DNA from: Symbiodinium natans
Taxonomy: Eukaryota; Sar; Dinophyceae; Suessiales; Symbiodiniaceae
Reading direction: 5' to 3'
Assembly (NCBI GenBank): GCA_905221605.1
Contig: CAJNDS010001646.1
Coordinates: forward strand, 274,001-338,000
Length of the DNA: 64,000 nucleotides
In this document: piece by piece, positions 51,255 through 60,807 of the stretch
Layout: the number at the start of each line of letters is the position of its first letter
How positions within the stretch are numbered: position 1 is the first letter of the stretch
Position numbers and translations under genes: made by a program
Notes under the pieces: model-generated
Seen by the model: only the letters and a program-made list of their open reading frames with translations
What the model was told of the DNA's origin: nothing
Databases searched by the model: none

Positions 51255-51457
51255 TGGTTTGGGTTCTCAATGAATGAGAAAGGTGCACACAATCCGCTTC
51301 AGCGCTCGGGACTGTTTTATGCAGGATCCATCTGAATCATCAGCATCGTGAAACTCGGTGTTTGACTTGAGCCAAACATAATCGTTATTACCTCGTCTGC
51401 TACACTTCTTGTGAGCACAAGGTTTGACATGCATGTCTTGAGTTCTCACCGCCATCA
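51255..51457 (-). repeat. 3' LTR of the retrotransposon (203 bp)
   Basis: Runs TG...CA on the plus strand and is base-for-base the same as 60808-61010 as read by eye. It contains a 62-codon open frame on the minus strand and the TTTGGCTCAAG motif (51366-51376, minus). No poly(A) signal of the AATAAA type was seen. Confidence 0.95.
51267..51455 (-). other. 62-codon open frame inside the 3' LTR
   Basis: ATG at 51453-51455, two bases inside the LTR, reads MAVRTQDMHVKPCAHKKCSR and continues to TGA at 51267. The same frame exists in the other LTR (60820-61008). Frame without an ATG also extends into the end of pol. Coding use is unproven. Confidence 0.4.
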
Positions 51458-51460
51458 ACA

Positions 51461-51467
51461 TCCCCCT
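51461..51467 (-). promoter_or_regulatory. candidate polypurine tract (AGGGGGA)
   Basis: On the minus strand AGGGGGA lies three bases from the 3' LTR start (TGATGG...). This is where the plus-strand DNA primer of LTR elements is made. Confidence 0.6.
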
Positions 51468-51532
51468 AGCAGTCGAGGGAAGATGGGCGGCTACCGCACA
51501 GGAAGCAACGATCACCAAGAAGAGGAGGGAAC

Positions 51533-54500
51533 TCAGCTCAGCCAACGGTACTCAAGGCCAGACAGCTCGGCGAATTCCTCTTCTCCAGTTGCTTCCCACC
51601 GAAGTTTCACCAGTCCCGTGGCTGTTTGCGAAACGACTTTGGCTTTGTGGGATTTCCCAGTCTTGTCGAAGACTTCAATTTTCAAGTCGTGGGTGCTCAC
51701 AGGGGTCTCCAAACCACATAAGTCAAAAGGAATTAGGCGGTTGATGTGGATCGGCTGACCCATGCCAATGTCAGTACTGCGTGTGTCCGGATGACACAGA
51801 ATGACAGTTTCAGGGCTCACGAGCTTCACAACTTGAAACAAGCGAGGGTCGGCGTTCGGCAGGAGCCGTTTACTGATCCTATCAGTACTTTCAGACTGCA
51901 ACGCTATGGGGGGCCTGCGAACAAATACGAAGTCACCTACTGCAGGAACAGCGCTGCTGCACTCAGAAGCTCGTTTCTGAAAGTCACTCTGTTTACGCTC
52001 GAAAGCTGCCTGGGCTCCGGCAGCGACGGACGCATGAATGCTCTGAAGATGATCTCTCAAGCTCTGGACATATTGTGTAGGGTCAGTGACAGCTGCAGCT
52101 CCGACTTTAGCGAACAATGCATCAAGAGGACCTTGAGGAATCATGCCTGTGACAAGTTCATACGGAGACTTGTTTCCCTTGTCTGGCTGGGGCGTTGAAC
52201 GAATGCACCACTGAGCCAGCTTGGCCCACCGACTCCAGCCTGATGGATGCTTCGCAGCAAATGCTGCCAAGATGTTATTGACTCGCTTGTGGCTCCCTTC
52301 AATGTGTCCCTGGCTTTCAGGGTGAAATGCAGTTCCGAAGGCCTGGGTAACTCCAAGCAAATTGTTTACTGCACTCACAACGGCACCAGTGTAGCTTGCA
52401 CCGCGGTCTGATCGCAGCACTGCCGGGAACCCACAAACATCAAAAAACACATCTTCAACAAGAAAACTTGCCACCGTCTCAGCTGTGTCGTTAGAGGTAG
52501 CCTTGACCCAAGTGTATCCCGTGAATGGACATGAAGCATGAACAAGCCATGAGTTGCCTCTGTCTACAGGCGAGATGGGACCTAAGCTGTCTACAAACAA
52601 CACTCGAAACGGTCTATCATGAAGCTGCGTGCGTTGCTCTGCAGTAAGACCCCGTTGTGGTTTCGTGAGCTTGCAAACAGAACATGTCTTCACCCACTTA
52701 CGCACATCATCAGTCATAGACGGCCACCACACTCTCGCCTTGAGTTTGGCAAGTGTGTCTTCGCGCGAGCTGTGCCCGCCCATCATTTCTGAATCATGAT
52801 ACAACAGCAGCAACGTCTTCCGCAGGCTTAGCTTGTACTGCCTTCCATTGTACCAAAAACTACGCATGCCACCAGCAGGAATGACAGCTCTTAGGCCAAA
52901 GACCTGTTCAACTTCGCTAAATACGTTCCGAAATAAAATGCCATCAAACAGAAAGTCACCTGCTTGTCTGACCGCCAATGCTGCTCGGCGTGCAGCAACC
53001 TTTTTGTCTAGCTTGTAAGTTTGCAGGATTTTCTGTTTGATTTCCGCAAAGAGCTCCTCGGGCCCATACGCTTTGGCCTGTTGCAAGACTTCTCTGGCAA
53101 TGACGATGTCGCAAAAGTCGGAATCAAGGCAGAGCAAGCGCGTGAGTTCTAGTCTCTCGAAGCCTACGCTCGCGATTCCCTTCAACGCTTGCTCGACGCT
53201 AGGGTCCTTACGCAGGGCCTCCGAAATAGCAGAAACATCAGGAGCATCAGTCGCATCATGAGCAGAGCTCTTCTTATGCGTGACGCCCAACGTAGTCTCA
53301 GGGTCGTACCAGCCTATGGCGGCGCCAGAGCGGACGCTTGTAAGCCTACGTTCTCCAACCGGACTCAAATTGAACAAACCATCCGCAGACACCTGGGGCC
53401 GGCTGCTACAATCCCCCACGTTACCTAGCACTCCCAGCCCTGAGGATTTCAATGTTTCGCTAGCGACATACAGATTTGAAGCATCTTGTGCGGCAGCAAG
53501 CAGCGTCTCACATATAGCAAAACACAGCGACCTAGGATAGGGAGAGCACTGTCGGGTATGCGATCCCGAGAGTCGTTCGGGGTGGGCACCTACGTGATCA
53601 CAAGTGCGTCCTATCCATACCAAATGTGGATTGTTACTGACAAACAAACCCATTTTCTGGTACGGCGTGCCATACTGACAGTAATCACTTCGAACAACAT
53701 GTATCCCTTTCAAGCCCAGGAATGCCTTGAAATCAGGCAAACACCACAAGTAGCTGAACAGAGGGTTCTCTACCATCACTACTGTGCCCTTTTGAATGAG
53801 CCCAATTACCAAACTCAGAACGTACAGAGCCAGGTTGTTGAAGTACGCCACTTGGGGATTGGAACGGTCGCCTTCCGGGCGTGACAAGGTTCGGACCTTT
53901 GGGGTCGCATGCGCAACGTTAAAGTTTGATGAGGGAATGGCAAAATGGTACACGTCCGCTGGCTTGGTGAGGTGTTTGCGCCAGAAAACTCCATCTTGCA
54001 AAATGTCAGCCTTTTCGTCCATGAGAATGTCGTAGCGAACAGAGGTCCCCCCACACTCTTCAAAAACCTTGCTGAGCTGACACCCCCCTTTCAATTCATC
54101 GCCCGAGAAAACCTCAACTAGCACCAACCCTTGAAGTGGCTTGCCCTGGAGGGTAGCTGGGAGATCGCTGACTGGTGTCTTTTTGAGTTCAGAAGAGTCA
54201 TGCCCTTTGCACTTCCAAACTTCTATCCCATCGCTACGTTTTCGAACGAACTCGCAATCCTTGCAGAACTCTCTCGCTGGTGTGAGTGTGTCGCGATAAG
54301 GGATCCAAACAGCCGTGGACAATGGCCCAAGAGCCTTTGGGTGGACGAAGAAAACAAAACCCTCATGTCCGTCACCGTGATAAACGAAGCCGTGGCCTGA
54401 ACTGATCGGCCCTTGCCCGAATTCCGGGATGACATCCTTGCTATCAACCTTGTGAGCTATGGCTTCCTCCACATGTTTCCATGCCCAGGCCTTTGCCCTT

Positions 54501-57500
54501 TTTCTTGCTACACGGTGTTCCTCGCTACCCCTTTCCACTCCAGAAGGATCACATCTGTAGTAAATACGCCTTCTAGCCCTGCCATCCCTACACACCTGAT
54601 CCTCCAAATATTCGACTACGTAGTACTCTTGAGTCTCCCCTCGAACATGCGAGATCTTGCGAGGAAGCGTGCTCGGCGAGATAGGGAGTCGATGGTCAAA
54701 ATCTGGGTCACCACCGACTGGGAGGAAGGCAACAAGAGGGAAACGAGGAAAACTGCCATCCAGCCTACTCCTACGAAAACAGACTGCCATGAGTGAGTCT
54801 TGAGTCTCCCGTTCATCTAACAAACTGCTGAGCACACCGCTCGAGGTGGAGAGGTTTAAGCTATCAGCATCATCGGCCACGTTAGCCGAACCTGGCTCCA
54901 GATCGTCATCTGTCGCCGAGTGAGCTGCAGTGAGCCTCTGCTCACTGAGAGCGCCACTGCTCCTAAGAGATGGTTGGGCAGCGCGGTCCTTGTCATCCAT
55001 GTGGGGGGTTTCCGGTTGGGCTGCAGCGCTTGCGGCGCTGAGGGAGCCAGCATCGGCAAGGGTATTCCCCTGCGAAATGCTGCTGGAACAAATTTCGGAG
55101 ACAAAAGACTCGGACGGAACTGTCGAGGGAGCTGCTGGGCTAGACTGCGCACGCTTTTGCTCACACGAGTGGTTTGACAAGAACAACTCCAGCTCTTGAT
55201 CCAAGCCACTTGGGTCACGAAACATCTTCTCAATTATACGCTTCACAGGGCCATCCGGGACAGGAAGCTTCTGGACTTGGTCGCGATCCTTTGGGTTACG
55301 ACTAGGACCATCCCCCAAAACGTTGTCTTTTCCCGCAATCCAATGCCTGTGAACTCTGTCACCCAGTTCTTCAATGTCCAACGCCCACCGCAAGAGCTTC
55401 TTGTTCACCCGTCGGTTAGACAACAATGAGTTGGTGAACAAATTGTTTTTGTGATCCATGTAGACATGAATTGTAAACCCTTTCGTGAGATGGTGAACTG
55501 CAGCTAGGGCCTCTCTCAAAGCATACAGCTCACGCTCAAATGCACTCCAAGCTGATTCGGTTGCAGAGAAGCTTCGGCTGTACACAGCAATGGGCCTGGG
55601 CGCTTGAGTAGGAGAGGGCCTTTGTCCCAACGTGCACCCCCATGAGAAGTCAGAGGCATCAACGTACAACTCAAAAGGACAAACCGACAGATTGGACCAG
55701 ACTGGGGAATGCAGAGCAGCAGTTTCCACAAGCGCCTCCTTCAAACTGTGAAAAGCTTGCACTGCATCAGTGTCCTGCTCAAACTGTTCGAAAATAGCCC
55801 CTTTCTTGCAATACGGCCTCAACTTCACCTCGTATTCATGATACCCAGGAATGTATTCTTTGATGTAGTTGGCATACGCTCTGAAAGAGATAAGGTCGTC
55901 TATGCTTCGAGGAACTGGCCATTCACGCAAGCCTTGAACCTTGGCAGGGTCGCACTTTCTCAGACCTTGTCCCACTCGAAACCCCAGAAGCTGAGTTTCC
56001 ATTTGGGCCCACCTGCATTTGCTGAGTTTGAATTGAATCCTTCTAGACTTTGCCGCTTCAAGGAACAGTTCGCAATGACGGATGTGCCTGTCTATAATAG
56101 CATCATCATCATCACCTTCATACCCTTCAGTAGCGATACAGACGTCATCCATGAAGATGTTGTGAAACTCTTGGTCGTCATCATCCCTGACTGAACCGAA
56201 GGTTTGATCCATCAAGGATTGAAACATACCTGGGCCCTGTTTCGGCCCGAAGTACAAAACATTCGGAAACAACAGCCCTCTACGCGTGGTGAGTGCGAGG
56301 AGTTTCTGAGTAGCTGACGTAATGGGTAACTGCGTGAAACCCCAAATGCAGTCGAGAGTTGACAAAAGTGAGGCAGACTGAGCCCTGGAAAGGCACCGCT
56401 CTACATTAGGAATGGGCCAAGCAAAGTCTACTGTCTGTGAGTTGACATACCTGTAGTCGCGCACGGGTCGGCCTAGCAACCCTTTGTTAGTTTGGTCTAC
56501 GACAAAAGAAGGACTACTCCATTCCGAATACTCCCCAGGGCCTCCCCAGCGAGCCTTACCTAGTGAGACTTCTTCATCCTCGTGAAGTTCGAGACGGAGC
56601 TGGTCAAATCGCGACAATGGAAATGGCTGCTGAATCTTTGGCACGGCGCCTTCTTTGAGTTTGAGGTCGACTTCGAACCCTTCGACACGTGGCGCATGGC
56701 ACCCATCCATCCACAGAACACAAGAAAAGGCAGCGACGACCCGCGAAAGGAACCGCGTGCTCTGCGCAGCACTCAACTGCTTCCCTAGATTCTTGCTGGC
56801 AACCTCCTTACATTTTTCGCGGTACTCCTCAGCATCCTGATCCGGATAAGCGACGCCCGTTGTCATGTTTTGCCTCTTATCCTCAGCCTCCTTGACAAGT
56901 TCAGGGAACAACTGCTCCTGACGTTCCTTGCGACCACGCGTTTTGTAGGATGTTGCCATGAACTTGTCAACCAAGTCCGAGTTGGTCTCTTCCAAGAGGC
57001 GTCGGTTGGCCTCAACATGACAGTCCTGAACGACCGCAAAGTGCTCGGCCTGTTGCTGCTGCGAGTGACGGACGGAGCAAAGTATCGAAACGTCGCGGTC
57101 ACACAGAGGCCGCAACTCGGCAACGCGAGTCGAGGGACCCAGCTTGTGATTAGACAACGATGTGAGCTCAGCAATAGCTCGCTTTCCGCGGAACACACAG
57201 GGACCTTCTGAAAGAAAGACGTCTTCCGGCAAATCAGGCCCAGGCAAGAGCCAAAAGTCCCCCGGCGGAACCTTGCCAGAAAGCTCGACCAAACGAGAAC
57301 TCGAATCCGAGGCGGCGAGATCCACATGCTCAGACAACGTCAAAAACATGTGCTTCCCCGGCCCAGGCGGAATGCCAGTAGGCAGCACTGAAGGAAACCG
57401 AACCCCAAGAACCCGCAACTCAATGGAGAACTTGTCTGACACGAAGCCCATCAGGTCCAGAGACGGCTTGCCTATCAACAGGTCCTCGGAAGAATTCGGA

Positions 57501-60500
57501 GTCACACAGAAGCCTGAGACCTCATCCGCCACCTTCCCACGGGCCTTATCTTCCCAAAAACTCACCCGGATCCACGCAACCTGCCGAATAGTGATCTTCG
57601 AGGCCTTGCTTAGACCAGTGGCCTCAATGGGCTCTATGTCGTCCACGCCAACAACGGCCTCAGCAGTGTCTTCACACTGCAGCACTGCCCGCAAGAAGTC
57701 CTTGGAGACTGCGTTTCTCGTTGCACCGGTATCAAAAAGCGTATCAACCCGAGCCTTCCCAAGCCACACGAACCCCCGACAGTGGTAACCTTGAGGCAGG
57801 GTCAGCTTGCCGAAGCCCTCGCGCTGACGCATGGTGGACAAGTGCTGGGTCGCACTGGCCCGCAAGGCCGGATCAAAATGTATGGACAAGCCCAAGCTGA
57901 CCAACAGCACCACGACACCAAGAAACAAGGAAAGACACAAGAAGAGTCCTCGTTGATAGAACTGCAGCCTGAACTCCCGCCACCGCCGACCTGGAATCGT
58001 CCGAATCCAAGTGGAATGTGCACCGCGAGGAGCCTCCTGCCTATCCAGATCTGCTTGCGCGCAAGGACACACGTGGTCACTAGTCACTTGGGGGCCCATT
58101 GAAGCAAGAAGCTCGCGGCAGTGACCCTTAAGCTCTTCAGGCAACTCACATTCCGAATCAACGTCCGAAATTTCGCAATTGCCGAAATCCAACAAAGTCC
58201 TTGAGGAAGGTTTTGGGCTTGTGCTACACACTGCTATGCTGTCAAGCAAACGTTGCGCATGTGTGCGTGTGTCAGAGGGCTGGCTGTGGCTGTCCGAGAA
58301 ATCCAACCTCCGATCTCCTTTCTTGCCTTCGCCTTTTGCTTTTCCTTTGAGCCCTTTGGGCGTGGAACTCTTGGAGGACCAAGGGCGAGGAGCGTTGGGG
58401 TCTGCTCCAGCTGTGTTGCGGTGGTGCCTGTCCAAATGGCCTGCACCTCCACACTCTTTGGTCGCTCCTAGGTGATGATAGGAGCACTTCATGCCCGAAC
58501 TAACGAGCTCTCCAACCCGCACAGCAGGATCGTTACTGGCGGTCTGGTTTGCACAGACCTCCAACTCAGGATGCACACCGTGGCATCTAGGGCACTCAGA
58601 TCCAGCTCCCTTGCCACCACCATCCTTGCCGGAACCTTTCTCCGACCCTTTGGGGAACCCCCTGGGCGCGCCTTTAGGAAACCCTTTTCCCTTGCTACCA
58701 TCCTTGCCTTTGAACCCTTTGGGAGAGTTGAAATCCCGGGCCGCCCTCCAGCGCTGACCCTGATCCCCAAACGGCTGGAAACTCTCAGATTGCAAAGCTT
58801 TCAGCTGTTTCTTTTGCGCGTCAATGGTTTGTTGTTGTTTCTTCGACTTGTCTTGCAAGGCGGCGAACTGGTCGAGAATTCCTTTGGGATCCTTAGCTGT
58901 GTTGGTACTAGGGAGACGCGATTGAAGCCACTGTCGGCACCGTCCTACGATACTCCAGGGCCGCAAACTTTCATCAAAGCTGTCTACGAGTTCAGGCTTG
59001 TACTCCAAATCATGCAAGTACTTGAACACATCGTGCGTCCTCAGTTTATGCAGGATGTCTTGCCGTTCCCTGGCGAGTCCAGCGGCATCGGAGGTGATCA
59101 AGGACTGTTCAATCATTAAGGTTCGAAGTCTACTGCACTCATCAAGGAAGGTACTGAGCGCAGCGGGGGTGTTAGTCTCAAGCTTTAAGGCGGAGTATTC
59201 GCTGAGGACATCCTTCATCTCATCCTGCGGGTCAAGACCTGCAGCAACCCGCAACCTGCGCTCATACAAGCGCCACAAATCGCCCCACGCTGGATTGTCA
59301 GCCTCCTGCTCCAAACAGGCGCTGTAGTCTCCTTCGCTACCAAAAGACTGAACGATGACATCCTTAAGCACCTCTTGTGCTCTGTCTTCAGCAACAATGC
59401 GGGCAGAACGGATCCACTTGGACCCGCAGGGTGCATGCATTTCATGCATGTATCGCTTGAACTTTTCCAATTCATGCTTCAGGGATGCCGCATCCTTGCA
59501 ACTGAGTCTAGGCTTATCGCTCTTGAGGCCCGTCTTCTGCTCTGAAAGCAAAGTCACCGCATGCACCAGCTGCGGAAGCAACGCATCCATTCTTGCTGCA
59601 GGGGCCTGGGATGCGGCCGTGGTGTGGGTCGGCGGCAGCAACGGAGCAGTTAAACCAGGGGGTACTTCCTGCGCAGCCTGTGGCCAGGCGTTTGGAGCTT
59701 CTGCACCGGGATTCCGAGCAGCAGAGAAAGCTTGCCACAACCCATCGCCTTGGTTGGAACGAGTGGGCGAAGAGGGGCCAGGCAGGCCCATTTCAGCTGT
59801 CAGTCCTTGCCCATCGGCCTCTAGCTGATGCAAAGACGAAGGAAAAGCAAGAGAGGAAGAAGTAGGAGGTAAAGGAGCGGGAACACCGGCTCCCTGACGG
59901 CACGAACTCAAGGCAAGCTCAGCCTTAGCAGCTTGCAACTCACTACGAAGCCGAAACTCTACGCTCCCATCAGTCGCCTCATGAGATCTTGCTGCCGCCG
60001 AAGCTTGTTCCAGCCGCGCTGTTTCAAGGGTCTGCGCCGCTTGAGCTCGCATTTCTGCAAAGCACTCGTGGGCACGAGCCTCCATTCGGATGAACTCTTG
60101 CTTTTGCCGCAGCATCTCTGCGTACTCACTCTGCACCTTCTGCGCCATCTGTGCCACTTGCCACTCACTGGCCTGCACACCACTCCGCACATCCTCAAGT
60201 GAGGCACCCTCAACCTGCAGACGCCGAGAGGAGTCCGAGACTTGGTGTTCGGCACGAACCACCTGTGTTCGCAAGGCATTCAGTGACTGACTTTCCACCG
60301 AATGTTCCTGACTCACGTGCTGCGCGCGCCTCAAGACTTCAGCATACTCGTGCTGAGCCTGGCGAGCCATATGAGCAGCATGCTGTTCTGCGTCACGGAT
60401 GTCCCCTCTGGTATCCTCCAGAGACCGACTCTCTGCAAAGACTTGTTGCGCAGAGCTCAGCACGCGGCTCTCCGCTTGCAGAACTTCTGCACGCAGAGCA

Positions 60501-60769
60501 TCTAGCGATCTGTTCTCTGCTTGAATCAGCGAGGTGTCGGCCGTCTGTCGTGCATAGGCCCGGACCTCATTGGCTAAAGATGCCCGCTCCTCTTGTGTCT
60601 CGCGAAGGGCACGCTGCAGCTCTCGATGTAGTCGCATAGGGCTCCCCTCACCACGTCTAGCACTGCCAGACTCAGACCCTTCCGGGCTGTTTGTCCGGCT
60701 CCTGTCCCCCCTTGGGAGATTGGCACTGCTAGCTCGGCTGCCCTCATCTTGGGGCGTCGAGGAAGGCAT
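51533..60769 (-). CDS. Gag-Pol polyprotein of a Ty3/gypsy-type retrotransposon, 3078 aa
   Basis: ATG at 60767-60769 is the first after the primer site; an upstream GTG at 60841 lies in the LTR. Residues from that ATG: coiled-coil region about 40-280; Gag-like helical part about 400-670; Cys/His clusters at 726 (CPRC) and about 762 (CSYHH); membrane helix 942-963 (LFLCLSLFLGVVVLLVSLGL); aspartic protease FDTGAT (Asp1013); reverse transcriptase with FMDD (Asp1541, Asp1542); RNase H starting YVDAS (Asp1704), with E in FERELYAL and D in VYMDHK; methyltransferase-like domain about 2215-2400 (VEVFSG, IPSSNFN, ENP, YCQYGTP); integrase with HHCC zinc site, Asp2727, Asp2788, Glu2824 (35 residues between the last two), and a chromo/Tudor-like tail. 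It should replicate the element in virus-like particles. No frameshift or stop separates gag and pol, so proteolysis alone must set product ratios. Confidence 0.95.
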   Translation of the reverse strand: MPSSTPQDEGSRASSANLPRGDRSRTNSPEGSESGSARRGEGSPMRLHRELQRALRETQEERASLANEVRAYARQTADTSLIQAENRSLDALRAEVLQAESRVLSSAQQVFAESRSLEDTRGDIRDAEQHAAHMARQAQHEYAEVLRRAQHVSQEHSVESQSLNALRTQVVRAEHQVSDSSRRLQVEGASLEDVRSGVQASEWQVAQMAQKVQSEYAEMLRQKQEFIRMEARAHECFAEMRAQAAQTLETARLEQASAAARSHEATDGSVEFRLRSELQAAKAELALSSCRQGAGVPAPLPPTSSSLAFPSSLHQLEADGQGLTAEMGLPGPSSPTRSNQGDGLWQAFSAARNPGAEAPNAWPQAAQEVPPGLTAPLLPPTHTTAASQAPAARMDALLPQLVHAVTLLSEQKTGLKSDKPRLSCKDAASLKHELEKFKRYMHEMHAPCGSKWIRSARIVAEDRAQEVLKDVIVQSFGSEGDYSACLEQEADNPAWGDLWRLYERRLRVAAGLDPQDEMKDVLSEYSALKLETNTPAALSTFLDECSRLRTLMIEQSLITSDAAGLARERQDILHKLRTHDVFKYLHDLEYKPELVDSFDESLRPWSIVGRCRQWLQSRLPSTNTAKDPKGILDQFAALQDKSKKQQQTIDAQKKQLKALQSESFQPFGDQGQRWRAARDFNSPKGFKGKDGSKGKGFPKGAPRGFPKGSEKGSGKDGGGKGAGSECPRCHGVHPELEVCANQTASNDPAVRVGELVSSGMKCSYHHLGATKECGGAGHLDRHHRNTAGADPNAPRPWSSKSSTPKGLKGKAKGEGKKGDRRLDFSDSHSQPSDTRTHAQRLLDSIAVCSTSPKPSSRTLLDFGNCEISDVDSECELPEELKGHCRELLASMGPQVTSDHVCPCAQADLDRQEAPRGAHSTWIRTIPGRRWREFRLQFYQRGLFLCLSLFLGVVVLLVSLGLSIHFDPALRASATQHLSTMRQREGFGKLTLPQGYHCRGFVWLGKARVDTLFDTGATRNAVSKDFLRAVLQCEDTAEAVVGVDDIEPIEATGLSKASKITIRQVAWIRVSFWEDKARGKVADEVSGFCVTPNSSEDLLIGKPSLDLMGFVSDKFSIELRVLGVRFPSVLPTGIPPGPGKHMFLTLSEHVDLAASDSSSRLVELSGKVPPGDFWLLPGPDLPEDVFLSEGPCVFRGKRAIAELTSLSNHKLGPSTRVAELRPLCDRDVSILCSVRHSQQQQAEHFAVVQDCHVEANRRLLEETNSDLVDKFMATSYKTRGRKERQEQLFPELVKEAEDKRQNMTTGVAYPDQDAEEYREKCKEVASKNLGKQLSAAQSTRFLSRVVAAFSCVLWMDGCHAPRVEGFEVDLKLKEGAVPKIQQPFPLSRFDQLRLELHEDEEVSLGKARWGGPGEYSEWSSPSFVVDQTNKGLLGRPVRDYRYVNSQTVDFAWPIPNVERCLSRAQSASLLSTLDCIWGFTQLPITSATQKLLALTTRRGLLFPNVLYFGPKQGPGMFQSLMDQTFGSVRDDDDQEFHNIFMDDVCIATEGYEGDDDDAIIDRHIRHCELFLEAAKSRRIQFKLSKCRWAQMETQLLGFRVGQGLRKCDPAKVQGLREWPVPRSIDDLISFRAYANYIKEYIPGYHEYEVKLRPYCKKGAIFEQFEQDTDAVQAFHSLKEALVETAALHSPVWSNLSVCPFELYVDASDFSWGCTLGQRPSPTQAPRPIAVYSRSFSATESAWSAFERELYALREALAAVHHLTKGFTIHVYMDHKNNLFTNSLLSNRRVNKKLLRWALDIEELGDRVHRHWIAGKDNVLGDGPSRNPKDRDQVQKLPVPDGPVKRIIEKMFRDPSGLDQELELFLSNHSCEQKRAQSSPAAPSTVPSESFVSEICSSSISQGNTLADAGSLSAASAAAQPETPHMDDKDRAAQPSLRSSGALSEQRLTAAHSATDDDLEPGSANVADDADSLNLSTSSGVLSSLLDERETQDSLMAVCFRRSRLDGSFPRFPLVAFLPVGGDPDFDHRLPISPSTLPRKISHVRGETQEYYVVEYLEDQVCRDGRARRRIYYRCDPSGVERGSEEHRVARKRAKAWAWKHVEEAIAHKVDSKDVIPEFGQGPISSGHGFVYHGDGHEGFVFFVHPKALGPLSTAVWIPYRDTLTPAREFCKDCEFVRKRSDGIEVWKCKGHDSSELKKTPVSDLPATLQGKPLQGLVLVEVFSGDELKGGCQLSKVFEECGGTSVRYDILMDEKADILQDGVFWRKHLTKPADVYHFAIPSSNFNVAHATPKVRTLSRPEGDRSNPQVAYFNNLALYVLSLVIGLIQKGTVVMVENPLFSYLWCLPDFKAFLGLKGIHVVRSDYCQYGTPYQKMGLFVSNNPHLVWIGRTCDHVGAHPERLSGSHTRQCSPYPRSLCFAICETLLAAAQDASNLYVASETLKSSGLGVLGNVGDCSSRPQVSADGLFNLSPVGERRLTSVRSGAAIGWYDPETTLGVTHKKSSAHDATDAPDVSAISEALRKDPSVEQALKGIASVGFERLELTRLLCLDSDFCDIVIAREVLQQAKAYGPEELFAEIKQKILQTYKLDKKVAARRAALAVRQAGDFLFDGILFRNVFSEVEQVFGLRAVIPAGGMRSFWYNGRQYKLSLRKTLLLLYHDSEMMGGHSSREDTLAKLKARVWWPSMTDDVRKWVKTCSVCKLTKPQRGLTAEQRTQLHDRPFRVLFVDSLGPISPVDRGNSWLVHASCPFTGYTWVKATSNDTAETVASFLVEDVFFDVCGFPAVLRSDRGASYTGAVVSAVNNLLGVTQAFGTAFHPESQGHIEGSHKRVNNILAAFAAKHPSGWSRWAKLAQWCIRSTPQPDKGNKSPYELVTGMIPQGPLDALFAKVGAAAVTDPTQYVQSLRDHLQSIHASVAAGAQAAFERKQSDFQKRASECSSAVPAVGDFVFVRRPPIALQSESTDRISKRLLPNADPRLFQVVKLVSPETVILCHPDTRSTDIGMGQPIHINRLIPFDLCGLETPVSTHDLKIEVFDKTGKSHKAKVVSQTATGLVKLRWEATGEEEFAELSGLEYRWLS
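53600..54130 (-). other. cytosine-C5-methyltransferase-like domain within Gag-Pol
   Basis: Residues about 2215-2400 of the polyprotein. Motif I-like VLVEVFSG (Phe2221); motif IV-like VYHFAIPSSNFN, where PP-C is expected and Ser replaces the catalytic Cys (2279-2281); a downstream Arg-rich TPKVRTLSRPEG; motif VI-like VMVENP (Glu2334-Pro2336); and YCQYGTPYQK (2363 on). This matches DNA-methylase-like proteins of the PPC-x-TFSRAR...ENP...YGxPxxK type in order and spacing. Loss of the Cys makes cytosine methylation unlikely, though SAM or DNA binding could remain. Confidence 0.7.
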
Positions 60770-60787
60770 ACCTAGTTGCACCTTCCT

Positions 60788-60804
60788 CCCCGGACTGTCC
60801 ACCA
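60788..60804 (-). promoter_or_regulatory. candidate primer-binding site
   Basis: Three bases inside the 5' LTR the minus strand reads TGGTGGACAGTCCGGGG, complementary to a tRNA 3' end of the form ...ACTGTCC-A-CCA. The matching tRNA cannot be named without a tRNA set. Confidence 0.5.
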
Positions 60805-60807
60805 AAT

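Noticed and set aside
51267-51545. Signal-peptide-bearing env-like protein after pol
   Set aside because: The hydrophobic start has no ATG (it begins at TTG inside the pol frame), and the rest is LTR sequence. Only the 62-codon LTR frame has an ATG.
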